Origin: Klebsiella quasipneumoniae subsp. quasipneumoniae
GTDB lineage: Bacteria > Pseudomonadota > Gammaproteobacteria > Enterobacterales > Enterobacteriaceae
Reading direction: 5' to 3'
Length of the DNA: 64,000 nucleotides
Assembly: GCF_020525925.1 (NCBI RefSeq)
Contig: NZ_CP084876.1
Coordinates: 3,782,001-3,846,000, forward strand
In this document: positions 41,729-51,481 of the stretch, one piece after another
Layout of the letters: each line of letters opens with the position of its first letter
Numbering within the stretch: position 1 is the stretch's first letter
Position numbers and translations under genes: made by a program
The notes under the pieces: model-generated
The model's database searches: none
The model's input: only the letters and a program-made list of their open reading frames with translations
What the model was told of the DNA's origin: nothing

Positions 41729-41750
41729 CACAGAGATTTGTCTCACATTG
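41729..41750 (-). promoter_or_regulatory. Candidate CRP site upstream of cstA
   Basis: Read on the minus strand, CAATGTGAGACAAATCTCTG contains one perfect TGTGA half and, six bases on, TCTCT instead of TCACA. The position, about 100-120 bp upstream of cstA, suits CRP control. The match is only moderate. Confidence 0.4.
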
Positions 41751-41814
41751 CTAGCGAGATCACTTAAGGCAGGAAAATGAATGAAAGGATTATCGTGAAC
41801 GGTGCCGTTTGTTT

Positions 41815-41884
41815 GTCGGGTGGCGGCTAACGCCTTACCCGACCTACAGATCCGTAGTCCGGCTAAGCGCAGCGCAAGCCGGGG
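41815..41884. repeat. REP pair (BIME) between entH and cstA
   Basis: Two REP-like palindromes lie in tandem: TCGGGTGGCGGCTAACGCCT to 41842, and GTCCGGCTAAGCGCAGCGCA to 41884. They follow the entH stop codon and probably shape mRNA ends of the entCEBAH operon. Confidence 0.7.
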
Positions 41885-41897
41885 AAAGCGTGGCTAC

Positions 41898-42311
41898 TTA
41901 GCCCAGCACCGCGGTGCCCAGACGACAGGTGCAGCAGCGCCGCCCCTTCTCGTCATACACCACAATCTCCCAGCTCTGGCTCTGCCGGCCAAGATGCAGC
42001 GGGCGGCACTCGCCGCGCACTTTCCCGCTGGAGACCGCCCGGTGATGGGTGGCGTTCAGCTCGGTGCCGACCACGCACTGCCCCTCGTCGGTCATCAGCC
42101 AGCCGGCCATCGACCCCAGCGTCTCCGCCAGCGCCGCTGAAGCGCCGCCGTGCAGCAGGCCAAACGGCTGATGGGTGCGGGCATCCACCGGCATCTCCGC
42201 CTCCAGCAGCCCCGCCTCCAGCCGGGTGTAGACGATCCCCAGATGCGCCACCAGGGTGTTTTCGCTGCTGGCGTTCAGCGCCGCCAGCGTGAGCGCTCGT
42301 TTCCAGGCCAT
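41898..42311 (-). CDS. entH: Proofreading thioesterase EntH (YbdB)
   Basis: This 137-aa hotdog-fold thioesterase clears wrongly loaded aryl groups from EntB during enterobactin synthesis. The active-site region [22 protein letters not shown], with the catalytic Glu in ALAETLGS, is present. Its ATG directly abuts the entA stop, so it is the last gene of entCEBAH. Confidence 0.95.
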   Translation of the reverse strand: MAWKRALTLAALNASSENTLVAHLGIVYTRLEAGLLEAEMPVDARTHQPFGLLHGGASAALAETLGSMAGWLMTDEGQCVVGTELNATHHRAVSSGKVRGECRPLHLGRQSQSWEIVVYDEKGRRCCTCRLGTAVLG

Positions 42312-43067
42312 TTACGCCCCCAGCGTCGAGCCGCCGTCCACCACGATATCCTGCAGGGTGATATGGCTGGCATGAGCAGAGGCGAGGAACAGAATGGTAT
42401 TGGCAATCTCCTGCGGGCGGGCAATCTTACCCAGCGGGATGCCGAGCTTAAACTGCTCGCCGAAACCGCGGATCCGTTGCTGCTCCGCATCGTCGCTGAC
42501 CCACAGCGTGCGCTGCATATCGGTATCGGTAGAGCCCGGCGAGACCAGATTACAGCGCACCCCGCTGCCCGCCAGCTCAAGGCCGACGGTCAGCGCCAGG
42601 CTTTTCAGCGCCGCCTTCGAGGCGCCATAGGCGCTCATGCCGATGCGCGGCGTGTGCGCGGCATCGGAGGCGACGGTGACGATGGCCCCGCCCCGCTGGC
42701 GACGGAACTGGGCCATCGTCTGCTGAAACAGGTTGAACGCCCCGCCGACGTTGACCGCGAAGGTCTGCTGCCAGTCTTCCGCGCTTAGCTGGTCGGTGGC
42801 GCCCATGCGCAGGATCCCGGCGGCGTTCACCAGCACGTCTAACCGCTCGGTGTTCGCCAACAGGCGGCTGCACACCTCGCGCACCCGGTCGGCATCGGCG
42901 ACGTCCAGCGTTTCGGTCGCAAACGGGTAGCGTTCGCCGTCAAAGGCGAGGTCGAAACCGGTGACGTTGGCGCCGGCCTCCACAAAAGCCAGCGCGGTGG
43001 CATAACCGATCCCTTTACCTGCGCCGGTCACCCACACGGTCTGGCCGCGAAAATCCAGCGCCGCCAT
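42312..43067 (-). CDS. entA: 2,3-Dihydro-2,3-dihydroxybenzoate dehydrogenase
   Basis: EntA is an NAD-dependent SDR that makes 2,3-dihydroxybenzoate. The 251-aa protein has TGAGKGIGYATALAF, NAAGILRMG and the catalytic YGASKAAL. The ATG at 43067 overlaps the entB stop (TAATG). The upstream frame extension lies inside entB and is not used. Confidence 0.96.
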   Translation of the reverse strand: MAALDFRGQTVWVTGAGKGIGYATALAFVEAGANVTGFDLAFDGERYPFATETLDVADADRVREVCSRLLANTERLDVLVNAAGILRMGATDQLSAEDWQQTFAVNVGGAFNLFQQTMAQFRRQRGGAIVTVASDAAHTPRIGMSAYGASKAALKSLALTVGLELAGSGVRCNLVSPGSTDTDMQRTLWVSDDAEQQRIRGFGEQFKLGIPLGKIARPQEIANTILFLASAHASHITLQDIVVDGGSTLGA

Positions 43068-43918
43068 TATCTCACCTCGCGGGAAAGCAGCGCCCACCAG
43101 GCGTCGATGGTCGGGTTTTTCGCCAGCATCACGAAGTCGATATCGCCGTGAACTTTGCGCCAGCGGGCGGCCAGGGCCATCATCCGCACCGAATCCAGAC
43201 CGTAGTCGATCAGGTTTTCATCATCCAGCGGTTCGTCGGATTCGTCGAGCAGCGGCAGGATCAGCGCGCGCAGCGCCGCTTTGGAGGCCGGCAGCGGCAA
43301 CAGCGCTTCGGTCATCACCACGCGGCCGGAGCGGCCGGCGACGTATTTCAGCGCCATCAGGTGCTCTTCGCGGCTGAAGTCCGCCAGCGCGTCGGCGACA
43401 AAGAACGGTTTGATATCGCGCATAAAGGCGTCGGTGGCGGTGGTCATGCAGCCGATATGGGCATACACGCCGGTGATGATCAGCTGGTCGCGGCCGCTCT
43501 CCTTCAGCATCGTCTCCAGCGGCGAGCGATGAAACGCGCTGTAGCGCCATTTCACCAGCACGGTGTCGTCTTCATCCGGCGCCAGGGCGGCAATCACCTG
43601 CTGCTGCTCCGGCGAACGGGTCAGCCCCGGCCCCCACATATCATTCAGCAGCGCGCGATCTTCATCGCTCTGCTCTTTCGGCTGGGCGGTGTAGTACACC
43701 GGAATGCCGTTCTGTTTGCAGAAGTCGCGCAGGGCGGCGATATTGGCCACCACTTTCTCCATCATCGCGCTGTTTTCGCCCCAGAAATTGAGGAAATACT
43801 CCTGCATATCGTGGATCAGCAACGCGGCGCGGGAAGGCTCAAAGGCCCAGCTGACTTTGTTCGCCGGGATATCGCTGGCTTCCGGCAGCGCGTAAGCCTG
43901 TAATTTAGGGATTGCCAT
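43067..43918 (-). CDS. entB: Isochorismatase / aryl carrier protein EntB
   Basis: This 283-aa bifunctional enzyme has an N-terminal isochorismatase (AALLIHDMQEYFLNF with catalytic Asp; VYAHIGCMTTATDAFM region). Its C-terminal aryl carrier domain has the phosphopantetheine serine S243 in DYGLDSVRMMAL, activated by EntD. It carries 2,3-dihydroxybenzoate to EntF. It is 13 bp downstream of entE. Confidence 0.97.
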   Translation of the reverse strand: MAIPKLQAYALPEASDIPANKVSWAFEPSRAALLIHDMQEYFLNFWGENSAMMEKVVANIAALRDFCKQNGIPVYYTAQPKEQSDEDRALLNDMWGPGLTRSPEQQQVIAALAPDEDDTVLVKWRYSAFHRSPLETMLKESGRDQLIITGVYAHIGCMTTATDAFMRDIKPFFVADALADFSREEHLMALKYVAGRSGRVVMTEALLPLPASKAALRALILPLLDESDEPLDDENLIDYGLDSVRMMALAARWRKVHGDIDFVMLAKNPTIDAWWALLSREVR

Positions 43919-43931
43919 TTTCTGTTCTCCT

Positions 43932-45539
43932 TCAGCCCAGCTTGCCTTCGGCCAGCCACTGACGTAATTGTTTCTTATCGACTTTGCCCACCGGCGTCAG
44001 CGGCAGCGCGGCAACGCACTCCACGCGGTCCGGCAGTTTAAATTCAGCCACCCCCTGCTCGCGCAGGAAGCGGCGCACCGCGACGGCGCGCAGCGGCGAG
44101 GTCGCCACCAGGTAAGCGCAGCTCTTCTCGCCCAGCAGGTTGTCCTCAATGCTGACCAGCGCGGCGTGGATCACCGCCTCATGGCGCAGCAGCAGGTTTT
44201 CGATCTCTTCGGCGGCGATCTTCTCGCCGCCGCGGTTGATCTGGTCTTTTTCCCGGCCCTGGACGGTGATATACCCGTCTTCATCGATCGATATCAGATC
44301 GCCGGAACAGTAAAACCCGTCGGCGTCAAAGGCTTCCGCGTTATGCTGCGGGCTGTTGTAGTAGCCGCGGAAGGTGTACGGCCCGCGGGTCATCAGGCGG
44401 CCCACTTCGCCGCGCGGCAGCGGGTTGCCGTCGGCATCCGCCACCCACACTTCATCGTCCGGGCACATCGGGCAGCCCTGGGTATGAATGATCCGCTCAG
44501 GGCTGTCGTTAAGGCGGGTGTAATTCACCAGCCCCTCCGCCATGCCGAACACCTGCTGCAGCTGGCAGCCAATTTCCGCCGGGATGCGCGCGGCAAGGGT
44601 CGCCGACAGGCGCGCGCCGCCGACCTGCAGCAGCTGCAGCGACTGCAGCTGGGCATTGCCGCCCCATTCATGGATCGCCTGCAGCCACAGGCTGACCGCC
44701 GGCGGCACCAGCGAGGCGACGTTGATCTGATGTTTTTCAATCAGCGGGAAACAGAGGGTGGCGCTGGGGTCGGCGGCAAGGATCACCCGCCCGCCGGCGA
44801 GGAATACGCCCAGCGACCCCGGGGAGCTCATCGCATAGTTATGTGCCGCCGGCAGCGCGTTGAGGTAGCGCGTCTCAGCGTTAATCCCGCAGATCTCGTT
44901 GCTGCGGCGAATGCTGTAGTCGTAGTCGTTATGGGTACGCGGGATCAGCTTCGGCGTCCCGGTGCTGCCGCCGGAGAGCTGGAAAAAGGCCACTTCGTCG
45001 GCAGGGGTTGGGTTAGCGATAAAGTTATCCGCCGGGCGGTTAATCTCCGTCGCCAGATCGCGCTCGCCGCCGTCGTTACGCAGCAGCGCCACGCGCAGGG
45101 AAGGATGTTCAGCGATAAACGCGTGAAGAAAGCTATCGTCGGCAAACAGCGCGTGCTCGCGGTCGGCGATCAGCAGCGCCGGTTTAATCTGTGCGGCGTA
45201 GGCGTTAAGCTCGCTGCGCTGGTGGCTGAACAACGCGTTCACCGGCGCGACGCCGATACGCAGCAGCGCGAAGAAGGTGATGTAAAACTCGGCGACGTTG
45301 CCCAGCTGCACCAGCGCGGTTTCCCCGCGCTTCAGTCCCTGACGCTGCAGAGAGCAGGCAAGGTTGTCCACCCGCTGGTTAAACTGGCGGTAGCTAATGT
45401 GTTGATCGCCATCGATAATCGCCACGGCGTCGTTTTCCGCGTGACGGGTGATCAGATTGGTTAATGGCAGATCCTGCCAGTAGCCTTTTTGGCGATAGCG
45501 GGCCGCGAACTCATCCGGCCAACGGGTAAATGCAATCAT
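43932..45539 (-). CDS. entE: 2,3-Dihydroxybenzoate-AMP ligase
   Basis: EntE activates 2,3-dihydroxybenzoate as the adenylate and loads it on EntB. The 535-aa ANL-superfamily enzyme has the P-loop [19 protein letters not shown], the [20 protein letters not shown] block with hinge aspartate, and the C-terminal lysine in [13 protein letters not shown]. It starts 9 bp after entC. Confidence 0.97.
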   Translation of the reverse strand: MIAFTRWPDEFAARYRQKGYWQDLPLTNLITRHAENDAVAIIDGDQHISYRQFNQRVDNLACSLQRQGLKRGETALVQLGNVAEFYITFFALLRIGVAPVNALFSHQRSELNAYAAQIKPALLIADREHALFADDSFLHAFIAEHPSLRVALLRNDGGERDLATEINRPADNFIANPTPADEVAFFQLSGGSTGTPKLIPRTHNDYDYSIRRSNEICGINAETRYLNALPAAHNYAMSSPGSLGVFLAGGRVILAADPSATLCFPLIEKHQINVASLVPPAVSLWLQAIHEWGGNAQLQSLQLLQVGGARLSATLAARIPAEIGCQLQQVFGMAEGLVNYTRLNDSPERIIHTQGCPMCPDDEVWVADADGNPLPRGEVGRLMTRGPYTFRGYYNSPQHNAEAFDADGFYCSGDLISIDEDGYITVQGREKDQINRGGEKIAAEEIENLLLRHEAVIHAALVSIEDNLLGEKSCAYLVATSPLRAVAVRRFLREQGVAEFKLPDRVECVAALPLTPVGKVDKKQLRQWLAEGKLG

Positions 45540-45548
45540 CCTTGCCTC

Positions 45549-46724
45549 TTAATTCAAGCCAAATACGTTAAGCATGGTGGTCAGTTTGACGCCGGTTTCG
45601 CGCCATTCGCCCAGCGGCGAGGAGGCCGGAACGATGCCCGCGCCGGCAAACAGGCGCAGCGTACGCTGCTGCAGACGCGCGCAGCGGATGGTCACCACCC
45701 ATTCGCCGTTGCCTTCATCGTCACACCAGCCGACGATGCCGCCGAACAGCTGGCGGTCGAAGGGTTCCAGGTCGGCAATCAGGCGCTTCGCCGCCTGGTG
45801 CGGGAAGCCGCTCAGCGCCGGAGTCGGGTGCAGCAGGCAGGCCAGCGACATGGCGTTTTCTTCCGCCAGCGCCGTGCCCTCGATCGGCGTCGCCAGATGC
45901 CAGAGCGTCGGGGTGGTGATCAGCTGCGGCGATGCCGGCAGCGACAGCTGGCTGCTGCGCGGGCCCAGCACGCTCTTCATCGCCTGGGTCACCAGTTCGT
46001 GCTCGTGGCGATCTTTGCCGGATGCCAGCAGCCTGTTGCCCGCTTCGCGGTCCAGCACATCGTCCGGCTGGCGGCGGGCGGAGCCGGCCAGCGGCAGCGA
46101 GCTGAAGTGTGGTCCTTCTTTACGCAGCAGCAGCTCCGGGCTGGCGCCCAGCAGCACGCCGCCGTCGGAGAGCGGCACATGGAAGTTGAAGCTGGCGGGG
46201 TTCTGGGCGATCAGTCGCTCCATCAGGGCGCCGCTATCGACAGGATCGCGGGTGGTGATATCGATAAGTCGTGATAGCACCACTTTGTCCACTTCCGGCG
46301 TGGCGGTCAGCGCGGCGGCGCGTTCCACCATGGCTAAAAACGCATCCTGTTCCGGGATCTCCCGGCGCTCCACCACCTCCATCGTCTCCAGCGGCGCGGC
46401 ATAGCGGGCGGAACGCTGTTTTTCCGGGCGCGAGAACGCTTCCCAGCGCTCCGGGATATAGAGCTCGGAAGGCTGACAGGTGTCGAACGGGATGGCCCCA
46501 ACCATGACCGGCTTGCGGATCCCCGCCGCCCGGGCCTCGGCAAAGGCGGCGGCCATCTGCTGCTGGAACACGCCATTCAGCGCATCGCCGCCGTCGGCGG
46601 GCGCTGAGAAGCGGCGGAAGCAGCCTGAGGTGCTAAAACTGCGGTACGGCGACATAAAGAAGAAGCTGTCCGGCGATAAGGTCCGGGTAGATTTCTGTAC
46701 ATCCTCAGCCAGTGACGTTTCCAT
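45549..46724 (-). CDS. entC: Isochorismate synthase EntC
   Basis: EntC converts chorismate to isochorismate, the first step to enterobactin. The 391-aa chorismate-binding enzyme has the C-terminal family blocks VLSRLIDITTRDPVD, LLHPTPALSGFPHQAAKRLI and IVGWCDDEGNGEWVVTIRCA. The ATG at 46724 has GGAGG upstream. It heads the entCEBAH operon, divergent from fepB, with a Fur box between. Confidence 0.96.
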   Translation of the reverse strand: METSLAEDVQKSTRTLSPDSFFFMSPYRSFSTSGCFRRFSAPADGGDALNGVFQQQMAAAFAEARAAGIRKPVMVGAIPFDTCQPSELYIPERWEAFSRPEKQRSARYAAPLETMEVVERREIPEQDAFLAMVERAAALTATPEVDKVVLSRLIDITTRDPVDSGALMERLIAQNPASFNFHVPLSDGGVLLGASPELLLRKEGPHFSSLPLAGSARRQPDDVLDREAGNRLLASGKDRHEHELVTQAMKSVLGPRSSQLSLPASPQLITTPTLWHLATPIEGTALAEENAMSLACLLHPTPALSGFPHQAAKRLIADLEPFDRQLFGGIVGWCDDEGNGEWVVTIRCARLQQRTLRLFAGAGIVPASSPLGEWRETGVKLTTMLNVFGLN

Positions 46725-46750
46725 ATCATCCTCCAAAAACGATAAATATA

Positions 46751-46774
46751 TTACGAATAATTATCATTTGTATT
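46751..46774. promoter_or_regulatory. Fur box, entC/fepB
   Basis: On the minus strand this reads AAATGATAATTATTCGTAAT, a good match to the GATAATGATAATCATTATC pattern. It lies in the divergent entC-fepB region, about 30 bp from entC. Confidence 0.8.
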
Positions 46775-46820
46775 TTGGTTGGCTAACCTAAAAGGTATTG
46801 CCCGTCATGTCAACCGCGTT

Positions 46821-46914
46821 ACGTCATCGCGCCGCCACTTTGGCTTGCATCCTGTCGGCGCAAAGTTGAAAATGAGACGCATTTATTACCCTTCGAATCA
46901 GGATGCGATGACGT
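46821..46914 (+). promoter_or_regulatory. Structured fepB leader covering the start codon
   Basis: ACGTCATCGC (46821-46830) is perfectly complementary to GCGATGACGT (46905-46914), which includes the first two bases of the fepB GTG. A second arm, GCATCCTG (46847-46854), pairs with CAGGATGC (46899-46906), overlapping the first by two bases. These are alternative folds that would hide or free the start. A 20-codon leader frame ([20 protein letters not shown]) runs through it at 46807-46869. E. coli fepB also has a long structured leader. Confidence 0.5.
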
Positions 46915-47872
46915 GAACTTCTCTTCTTTTTACCGCCGCGGCGCGCTGGCCGGGATGCTGTTGTTTTTAGGAATTACCTCAGCCCAGGCGGCGGACTGGC
47001 CGCGCCAGGTCACCGACAGCTACGGGACGCACACCCTGCCGAGCCAGCCGCTGCGCATTGTCTCCACCAGCGTGACCCTCACCGGCTCGCTGCTGGCGAT
47101 CGACGCCCCGGTGGTCGCCAGCGGCGCCACCACCCCGAACAACCGCGTGGCCGATAGCCAGGGCTTTCTGCGCCAGTGGAGTGAGGTCGCCAAAGCCCGC
47201 AAGCTGACGCGGCTGTACATCGGCGAACCGAGCGCGGAAGCGGTGGCCGCCCAGATGCCGGATCTGATCCTGGTGAGCGCCACCGGCGGCGACTCCGCCC
47301 TGCCGCTGTACGATCAGCTCAAAACGATCGCCCCGACGCTGGTCATCAACTATGACGATAAAAGCTGGCAAACGCTGCTTACCCAGTTGGGGCAGATCAC
47401 CGGCCATGAGCAGCAGGCCAGCGCGCGCATCGCCGACTTCAATAAACAGCTCGTTTCGTTAAAAGAAAAAATGAAGCTGCCGCCGCAGCCGGTCACCGCC
47501 CTCGTCTATACCGCCGCCGCGCACAGCGCCAATATCTGGACGCCGGAATCGGCCCAGGGGCAGATGCTCGAACAGCTGGGCTTTAGCCTGGCGACGCTGC
47601 CGGGCGGCCTGCCCGCCAGCCATAGTCAAGGCAAACGCCACGATATCGTGCAGCTGGGCGGGGAGAATCTGGCGGCAGGTCTGAACGGCCAGAGCCTGTT
47701 CCTGTTCGCCGGCGACCAGAAAGATGTCGATGCCATTTACGCCAACCCGCTGCTGGCGCATCTCCCGGCGGTCGAAGGCAAACGCGTTTACCCGCTGGGC
47801 ACCGAGACCTTCCGTCTTGACTACTACAGCGCCCTGCTGGTGCTCCAGCGTCTCTCCAGCCTGTTCGGCTAA
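46913..47872 (+). CDS. fepB: Ferric enterobactin-binding periplasmic protein
   Basis: FepB delivers ferric enterobactin to FepDGC. The 319-aa type III binding protein has a signal peptide ([13 protein letters not shown], cleavage about residue 26) and starts with GTG. Blocks such as [20 protein letters not shown] and [18 protein letters not shown] match the family. It is divergent from entC and controlled by Fur; translation may be restrained by the leader structure. Confidence 0.94.
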   Translation: MNFSSFYRRGALAGMLLFLGITSAQAADWPRQVTDSYGTHTLPSQPLRIVSTSVTLTGSLLAIDAPVVASGATTPNNRVADSQGFLRQWSEVAKARKLTRLYIGEPSAEAVAAQMPDLILVSATGGDSALPLYDQLKTIAPTLVINYDDKSWQTLLTQLGQITGHEQQASARIADFNKQLVSLKEKMKLPPQPVTALVYTAAAHSANIWTPESAQGQMLEQLGFSLATLPGGLPASHSQGKRHDIVQLGGENLAAGLNGQSLFLFAGDQKDVDAIYANPLLAHLPAVEGKRVYPLGTETFRLDYYSALLVLQRLSSLFG

Positions 47873-47914
47873 TGCGGGCCGTGCCATCGGGACGGGTACG
47901 CGGCCTGAACGCTT

Positions 47915-48118
47915 TGCCGGGCGGCGCTACGCTTGCACCGGCCTACAATGCTTGCGCCCTCCAGGCCAGACCTTCGGCCCGGTAAGGCGTAGCCGCCACC
48001 GGGCATCAGGACGGGTACGCGGTCGGAACACCTTGCCGGGCGGCGCGGCGCTTGCCCGGCCTACAACGCCCGAGGCCCCGGTACCGTAGGCCCGGTAAGG
48101 CGTAGCCGCCACCGGGCA
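47915..48118. repeat. BIME of four REP elements between fepB and entS
   Basis: REP copies at about 47915-47945, 47976-48005, 48034-48063 and 48086-48118 alternate in orientation (GCCGGGCGGCGCTACGCTTG versus GTAAGGCGTAGCCGCCACCG). The spacer GGACGGGTACGCGG also repeats. The array fills the gap between convergent fepB and entS and is the likely 3' boundary for both. Confidence 0.88.
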
Positions 48119-48130
48119 ATCGCACCGTAC

Positions 48131-49372
48131 TCAGCTTTCGTTGACTATTTCCGGGCGCTGGAAACGGCGCAGCTCGCGTAGCAGCCCCACCAGCAGCACG
48201 CCGACGAGGGCCAGCGCCCAGCCGCTGGCGCTGGCGGAAGCGACCGGCGTCATCACCGCCCCTAACCCGCCGAGCAGCGCCGCGCCGATGGCGTCGCCGG
48301 TAACGTTCTGCGCGGTCCACAGACCGTTAATTCGCCCGAGCATATGTTCCGGCGTCTGGGTCTGGATCAGGGTGTACTGCAGCAGCGAGCTAATAGCGCT
48401 CAGCCAGCCAAACAGCGCCAGGCACAGCGCGCCCAACGCCCAGTGCGGCATCAGGCTGAACAGCGCAATGGCGACAAAGGAGCACACCGTCGTCGCCAGC
48501 ATCAGCGCACCCGGCCGCACGGTCTGGGCCAGCTGGCCGCTGGTCAACGCCCCCAGCGCCGCGCCGAGCGGAATCGCGGCGTACAGCAGGCCAATCTGCC
48601 CTGCCGACATCTGCCAGCTCCCGGCCAGCGCCGGATAGAGCACCCGCACCGCGCTGGCCATGGTCAGCAGGCCGCCGAGCAGCGCAATCCCGCCGATAAG
48701 CGGACTCTGGCAGAGGAAGGTCAGCCCCGCCAGCAGGGAACGCAGCGGATGCTCGCGCGGCCGCGGAGGCGGCGGCAGCTGTGGCAGACGCAGCAGGGTT
48801 AAGGTGGTGATAAAGGTCCCCGCCGCCGCCAGGCCGAAATTCCAGGCCACGCCGCCGGAGGCCAGCAGCAGGCCGCCGATCATCGGCGAAATCACCGAGC
48901 CCAGGCGCACCGTGAGCATAGTGATGGCCCCGGCCTGCATCAGATTTTCCCGCCCCACCAGCGCCGGCGTCGCCGCCAGCAGCGCGGTCACCCCCAACGA
49001 GGCGAAGAACCCATCCCAGATCCCCAGCAGGTAGATCGCCGCCAGCGACGGCTCCGGCAGCAGGGCGTTCAGACACAGGCCGACAAAGCCCACGCCGCAG
49101 GTGCCGCGCGCCAGCAGGATCAGGCGTTTGCGCTCATAGCGGTCGGCCAGTACGCCCCCCACCATCAGGCCAATAAACATCGACGCGCCGGTCAGCGTCA
49201 CCGACAACCCGACCTGCCAGGTCGAATGGGTCATCATCTGGATCTGCACCGGGATGGCCACACCCAGCAGGCCAAGCGACAGAATAGAGATAAAGCGAGC
49301 GATAAAAACGGCGCGAAACGCCGGGTGAGTTTTCAGCAGGCTGAGGTTGAGCAGCCAGGATTGTCGGTTCAT
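48131..49372 (-). CDS. entS: Enterobactin exporter EntS
   Basis: EntS is an inner-membrane MFS efflux pump that secretes enterobactin. The 413-aa protein has 12 predicted helices and the loop 2-3 motif [15 protein letters not shown]. It is divergent from fepD across about 110 bp with a Fur box, as in E. coli. Confidence 0.95.
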   Translation of the reverse strand: MNRQSWLLNLSLLKTHPAFRAVFIARFISILSLGLLGVAIPVQIQMMTHSTWQVGLSVTLTGASMFIGLMVGGVLADRYERKRLILLARGTCGVGFVGLCLNALLPEPSLAAIYLLGIWDGFFASLGVTALLAATPALVGRENLMQAGAITMLTVRLGSVISPMIGGLLLASGGVAWNFGLAAAGTFITTLTLLRLPQLPPPPRPREHPLRSLLAGLTFLCQSPLIGGIALLGGLLTMASAVRVLYPALAGSWQMSAGQIGLLYAAIPLGAALGALTSGQLAQTVRPGALMLATTVCSFVAIALFSLMPHWALGALCLALFGWLSAISSLLQYTLIQTQTPEHMLGRINGLWTAQNVTGDAIGAALLGGLGAVMTPVASASASGWALALVGVLLVGLLRELRRFQRPEIVNES

Positions 49373-49440
49373 TACAGCGCCTTGTCGTTATTTTTAATAC
49401 CCTTTTTACTGTGGGTCATGCTACCATAGCTGAATAAAAT

Positions 49441-49470
49441 CGATAACGATAATTACTATCATTATCATAT
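49441..49470. promoter_or_regulatory. Fur box, entS/fepD
   Basis: CGATAACGATAATTACTATC continues as ATTATCATAT. This gives overlapping GATAAT/ATTATC hexamers, close to the 19-bp Fur consensus. It lies just upstream of fepD, in the divergent region with entS. Confidence 0.82.
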
Positions 49471-49484
49471 CAGGGATGTCAGTT

Positions 49485-50492
49485 ATGTCGTTTTCTACGA
49501 CCGCGGTACGCTCTGTCGCCGTGCCCGGATTGTTGCTGTTACTCGCCTTAGCCGCCGCGCTTAGCCTGACCATCGGCGCCAAATCGTTGCCGATCGGCAC
49601 GGTATTCACCGCCTTTAGCGGAACCTGTCAAAGCGCCGACTGCACCATCGTGCTGGACGCGCGCCTGCCGCGCACCCTGGCCGGTCTGCTGGCCGGCGTC
49701 GCCCTCGGCCTCGCCGGCGCGCTGATGCAAACGCTCACCCGTAACCCGCTGGCCGACCCCGGCCTGCTGGGGGTCAACTCCGGCGCCAGCTTCGCCATCG
49801 TCCTCGGCGCGGCGCTGTTCGGGATCACCTCCCCGCAGGAGCAGCTGCTGCTGGCGTTTTGCGGCGCGCTCTGCGCCTCGCTGCTGGTGGCCTTCACCGG
49901 CAGCCAGGGTGGCGGCCAGCTGAGCCCGGTGCGCCTCACCCTCGCCGGGGTCGCCCTCGCGGCGGTACTGGAGGGGCTGTCCAACGGCATCGCCCTGCTC
50001 AACCCGGACGTCTACGATCAGCTGCGCTTCTGGCAGGCCGGTTCGCTGGATATCCGCACCCTGCAAACCCTGAAAATTGTCCTGCTGCCGGTGGCGATGG
50101 CGGGGATCGCCGCCCTGCTGCTGAGCCGGGCGCTTAACAGCCTGAGCCTCGGCAACGATACCGCCACCGCCCTCGGCAGCCGCGTCGCCCGCACCCAGCT
50201 GATCGGCCTGATTGTGATTACCGTCCTGTGCGGCAGCGCTACCGCCGTGGTCGGCCCGATCGCCTTTATCGGCCTGATGATGCCGCATATGGCCCGCTGG
50301 CTGGTGGGGGCCGATCATCGCTGGTCGCTGCCGGTCACCCTGCTGGCCACCCCGGCCCTGCTGCTGTTTGCCGACGTGATTGGCCGCCTGCTGGTGCCCG
50401 GCGAACTGCGGGTATCGGTGGTGAGCGCCTTTCTCGGCGCGCCGGTGCTGATCTGGCTGGTGCGGCGCCAGCCGCGCGGAGGTGGCCTGTGA
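49485..50492 (+). CDS. fepD: Ferric enterobactin permease FepD
   Basis: This 335-aa FecCD-type permease has the helix-rich pattern RLPRTLAGLLAGVALGLAGA and LTRNPLADPGLLGVNSGASF, and the coupling region TALGSRVARTQLIG. I prefer the ATG at 49485 because AGGG is 9 nt upstream; the ATG at 49476 directly abuts it. It overlaps fepG. Confidence 0.95.
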   Translation: MSFSTTAVRSVAVPGLLLLLALAAALSLTIGAKSLPIGTVFTAFSGTCQSADCTIVLDARLPRTLAGLLAGVALGLAGALMQTLTRNPLADPGLLGVNSGASFAIVLGAALFGITSPQEQLLLAFCGALCASLLVAFTGSQGGGQLSPVRLTLAGVALAAVLEGLSNGIALLNPDVYDQLRFWQAGSLDIRTLQTLKIVLLPVAMAGIAALLLSRALNSLSLGNDTATALGSRVARTQLIGLIVITVLCGSATAVVGPIAFIGLMMPHMARWLVGADHRWSLPVTLLATPALLLFADVIGRLLVPGELRVSVVSAFLGAPVLIWLVRRQPRGGGL

Positions 50493-51481
50493 TTGCCCCG
50501 TCCCGCCGCCTGATAGCCAGCTGTCTGCTGCTGTTGGCCGCCAGCCTGTTGATTTCCCTGCTCGGGCTGGCGCAAGGCCCGGTGCCGCTAACGATTGACC
50601 AGGTCTTCTCCGCCCTGTTCGGCGACGCGCCGCGCAACGTCGCGATGGTGGTGAACGAATGGCGGCTGCCGCGGGTGTTAATGGCGCTGCTCATCGGCGC
50701 CGCGCTCGGCGTCAGCGGCGCCATTTTCCAGTCGCTGACCCGTAACCCGCTCGGCAGCCCGGACGTGATGGGCTTTAACACCGGCGCCTGGAGCGGCGTG
50801 CTGGTGGCGATGGTTCTCTTCGGCCAGAACCTGACGGCGATTGCCCTGGCGGCGATGGCCGGCGGGGTACTCACCTCGCTGGTGGTCTGGCTGCTGGCCT
50901 GGCGCAACGGGATCGAGACCTTTCGCCTGATTATTATCGGCATCGGCGTACGCGCCATGCTGGTGGCCTTCAACACCTGGCTGCTGCTGCGCGCCTCGCT
51001 GGAGACCGCCCTTTCTGCGGGCCTGTGGAACGCCGGATCGCTTAACGGCCTGACCTGGGGTAAAACCTGGCCGTCGGCGCCGCTGATCCTGCTGATGCTG
51101 GTGGGCAGCGCCCTGCTGGTTCGTCGGATGCGGCTGCTGGAGATGGGCGACGATACCGCCTGCGCGCTGGGCGTGCAGGTTGAGCGTTCGCGCCTGCTGC
51201 TGATGCTGGTGGCGGTGGTGCTCACCGCCGCCTCGACGGCGCTGGCCGGGCCCATCTCATTTATCGCGCTGGTGGCGCCGCACATCGCCCGCCGCCTGAG
51301 CGGCACGGCCCGCTGGGGATTGACCCAGTCGGCCCTGTGCGGCGCGCTGCTGCTGGCGCTGGCCGATTACGGCGCCCAGCGGCTGTTTATGCCCTGGCAG
51401 CTGCCGGTGGGCGTGCTAACCGTCAGCCTCGGCGGTATTTACCTTATTGCATTATTGATTCAGGAGTCCCGCAAAAAATGA
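50489..51481 (+). CDS. fepG: Ferric enterobactin permease FepG
   Basis: This 330-aa FecCD permease is partner of FepD. The GTG start overlaps the fepD stop (GTGA), after GGAGGTGG. It has RLPRVLMALLIGAALGVSGA and SLTRNPLGSPDVMGFNTGAW. Upstream extension of the frame falls inside fepD. Confidence 0.95.
   Translation: MIAPSRRLIASCLLLLAASLLISLLGLAQGPVPLTIDQVFSALFGDAPRNVAMVVNEWRLPRVLMALLIGAALGVSGAIFQSLTRNPLGSPDVMGFNTGAWSGVLVAMVLFGQNLTAIALAAMAGGVLTSLVVWLLAWRNGIETFRLIIIGIGVRAMLVAFNTWLLLRASLETALSAGLWNAGSLNGLTWGKTWPSAPLILLMLVGSALLVRRMRLLEMGDDTACALGVQVERSRLLLMLVAVVLTAASTALAGPISFIALVAPHIARRLSGTARWGLTQSALCGALLLALADYGAQRLFMPWQLPVGVLTVSLGGIYLIALLIQESRKK

Noticed and set aside
43968..45464. 498-codon plus-strand reading frame opposite entE
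   Set aside because: Antisense shadow of entE with low-complexity, Arg/Gln/Ala-rich composition and no ribosome site or domain.
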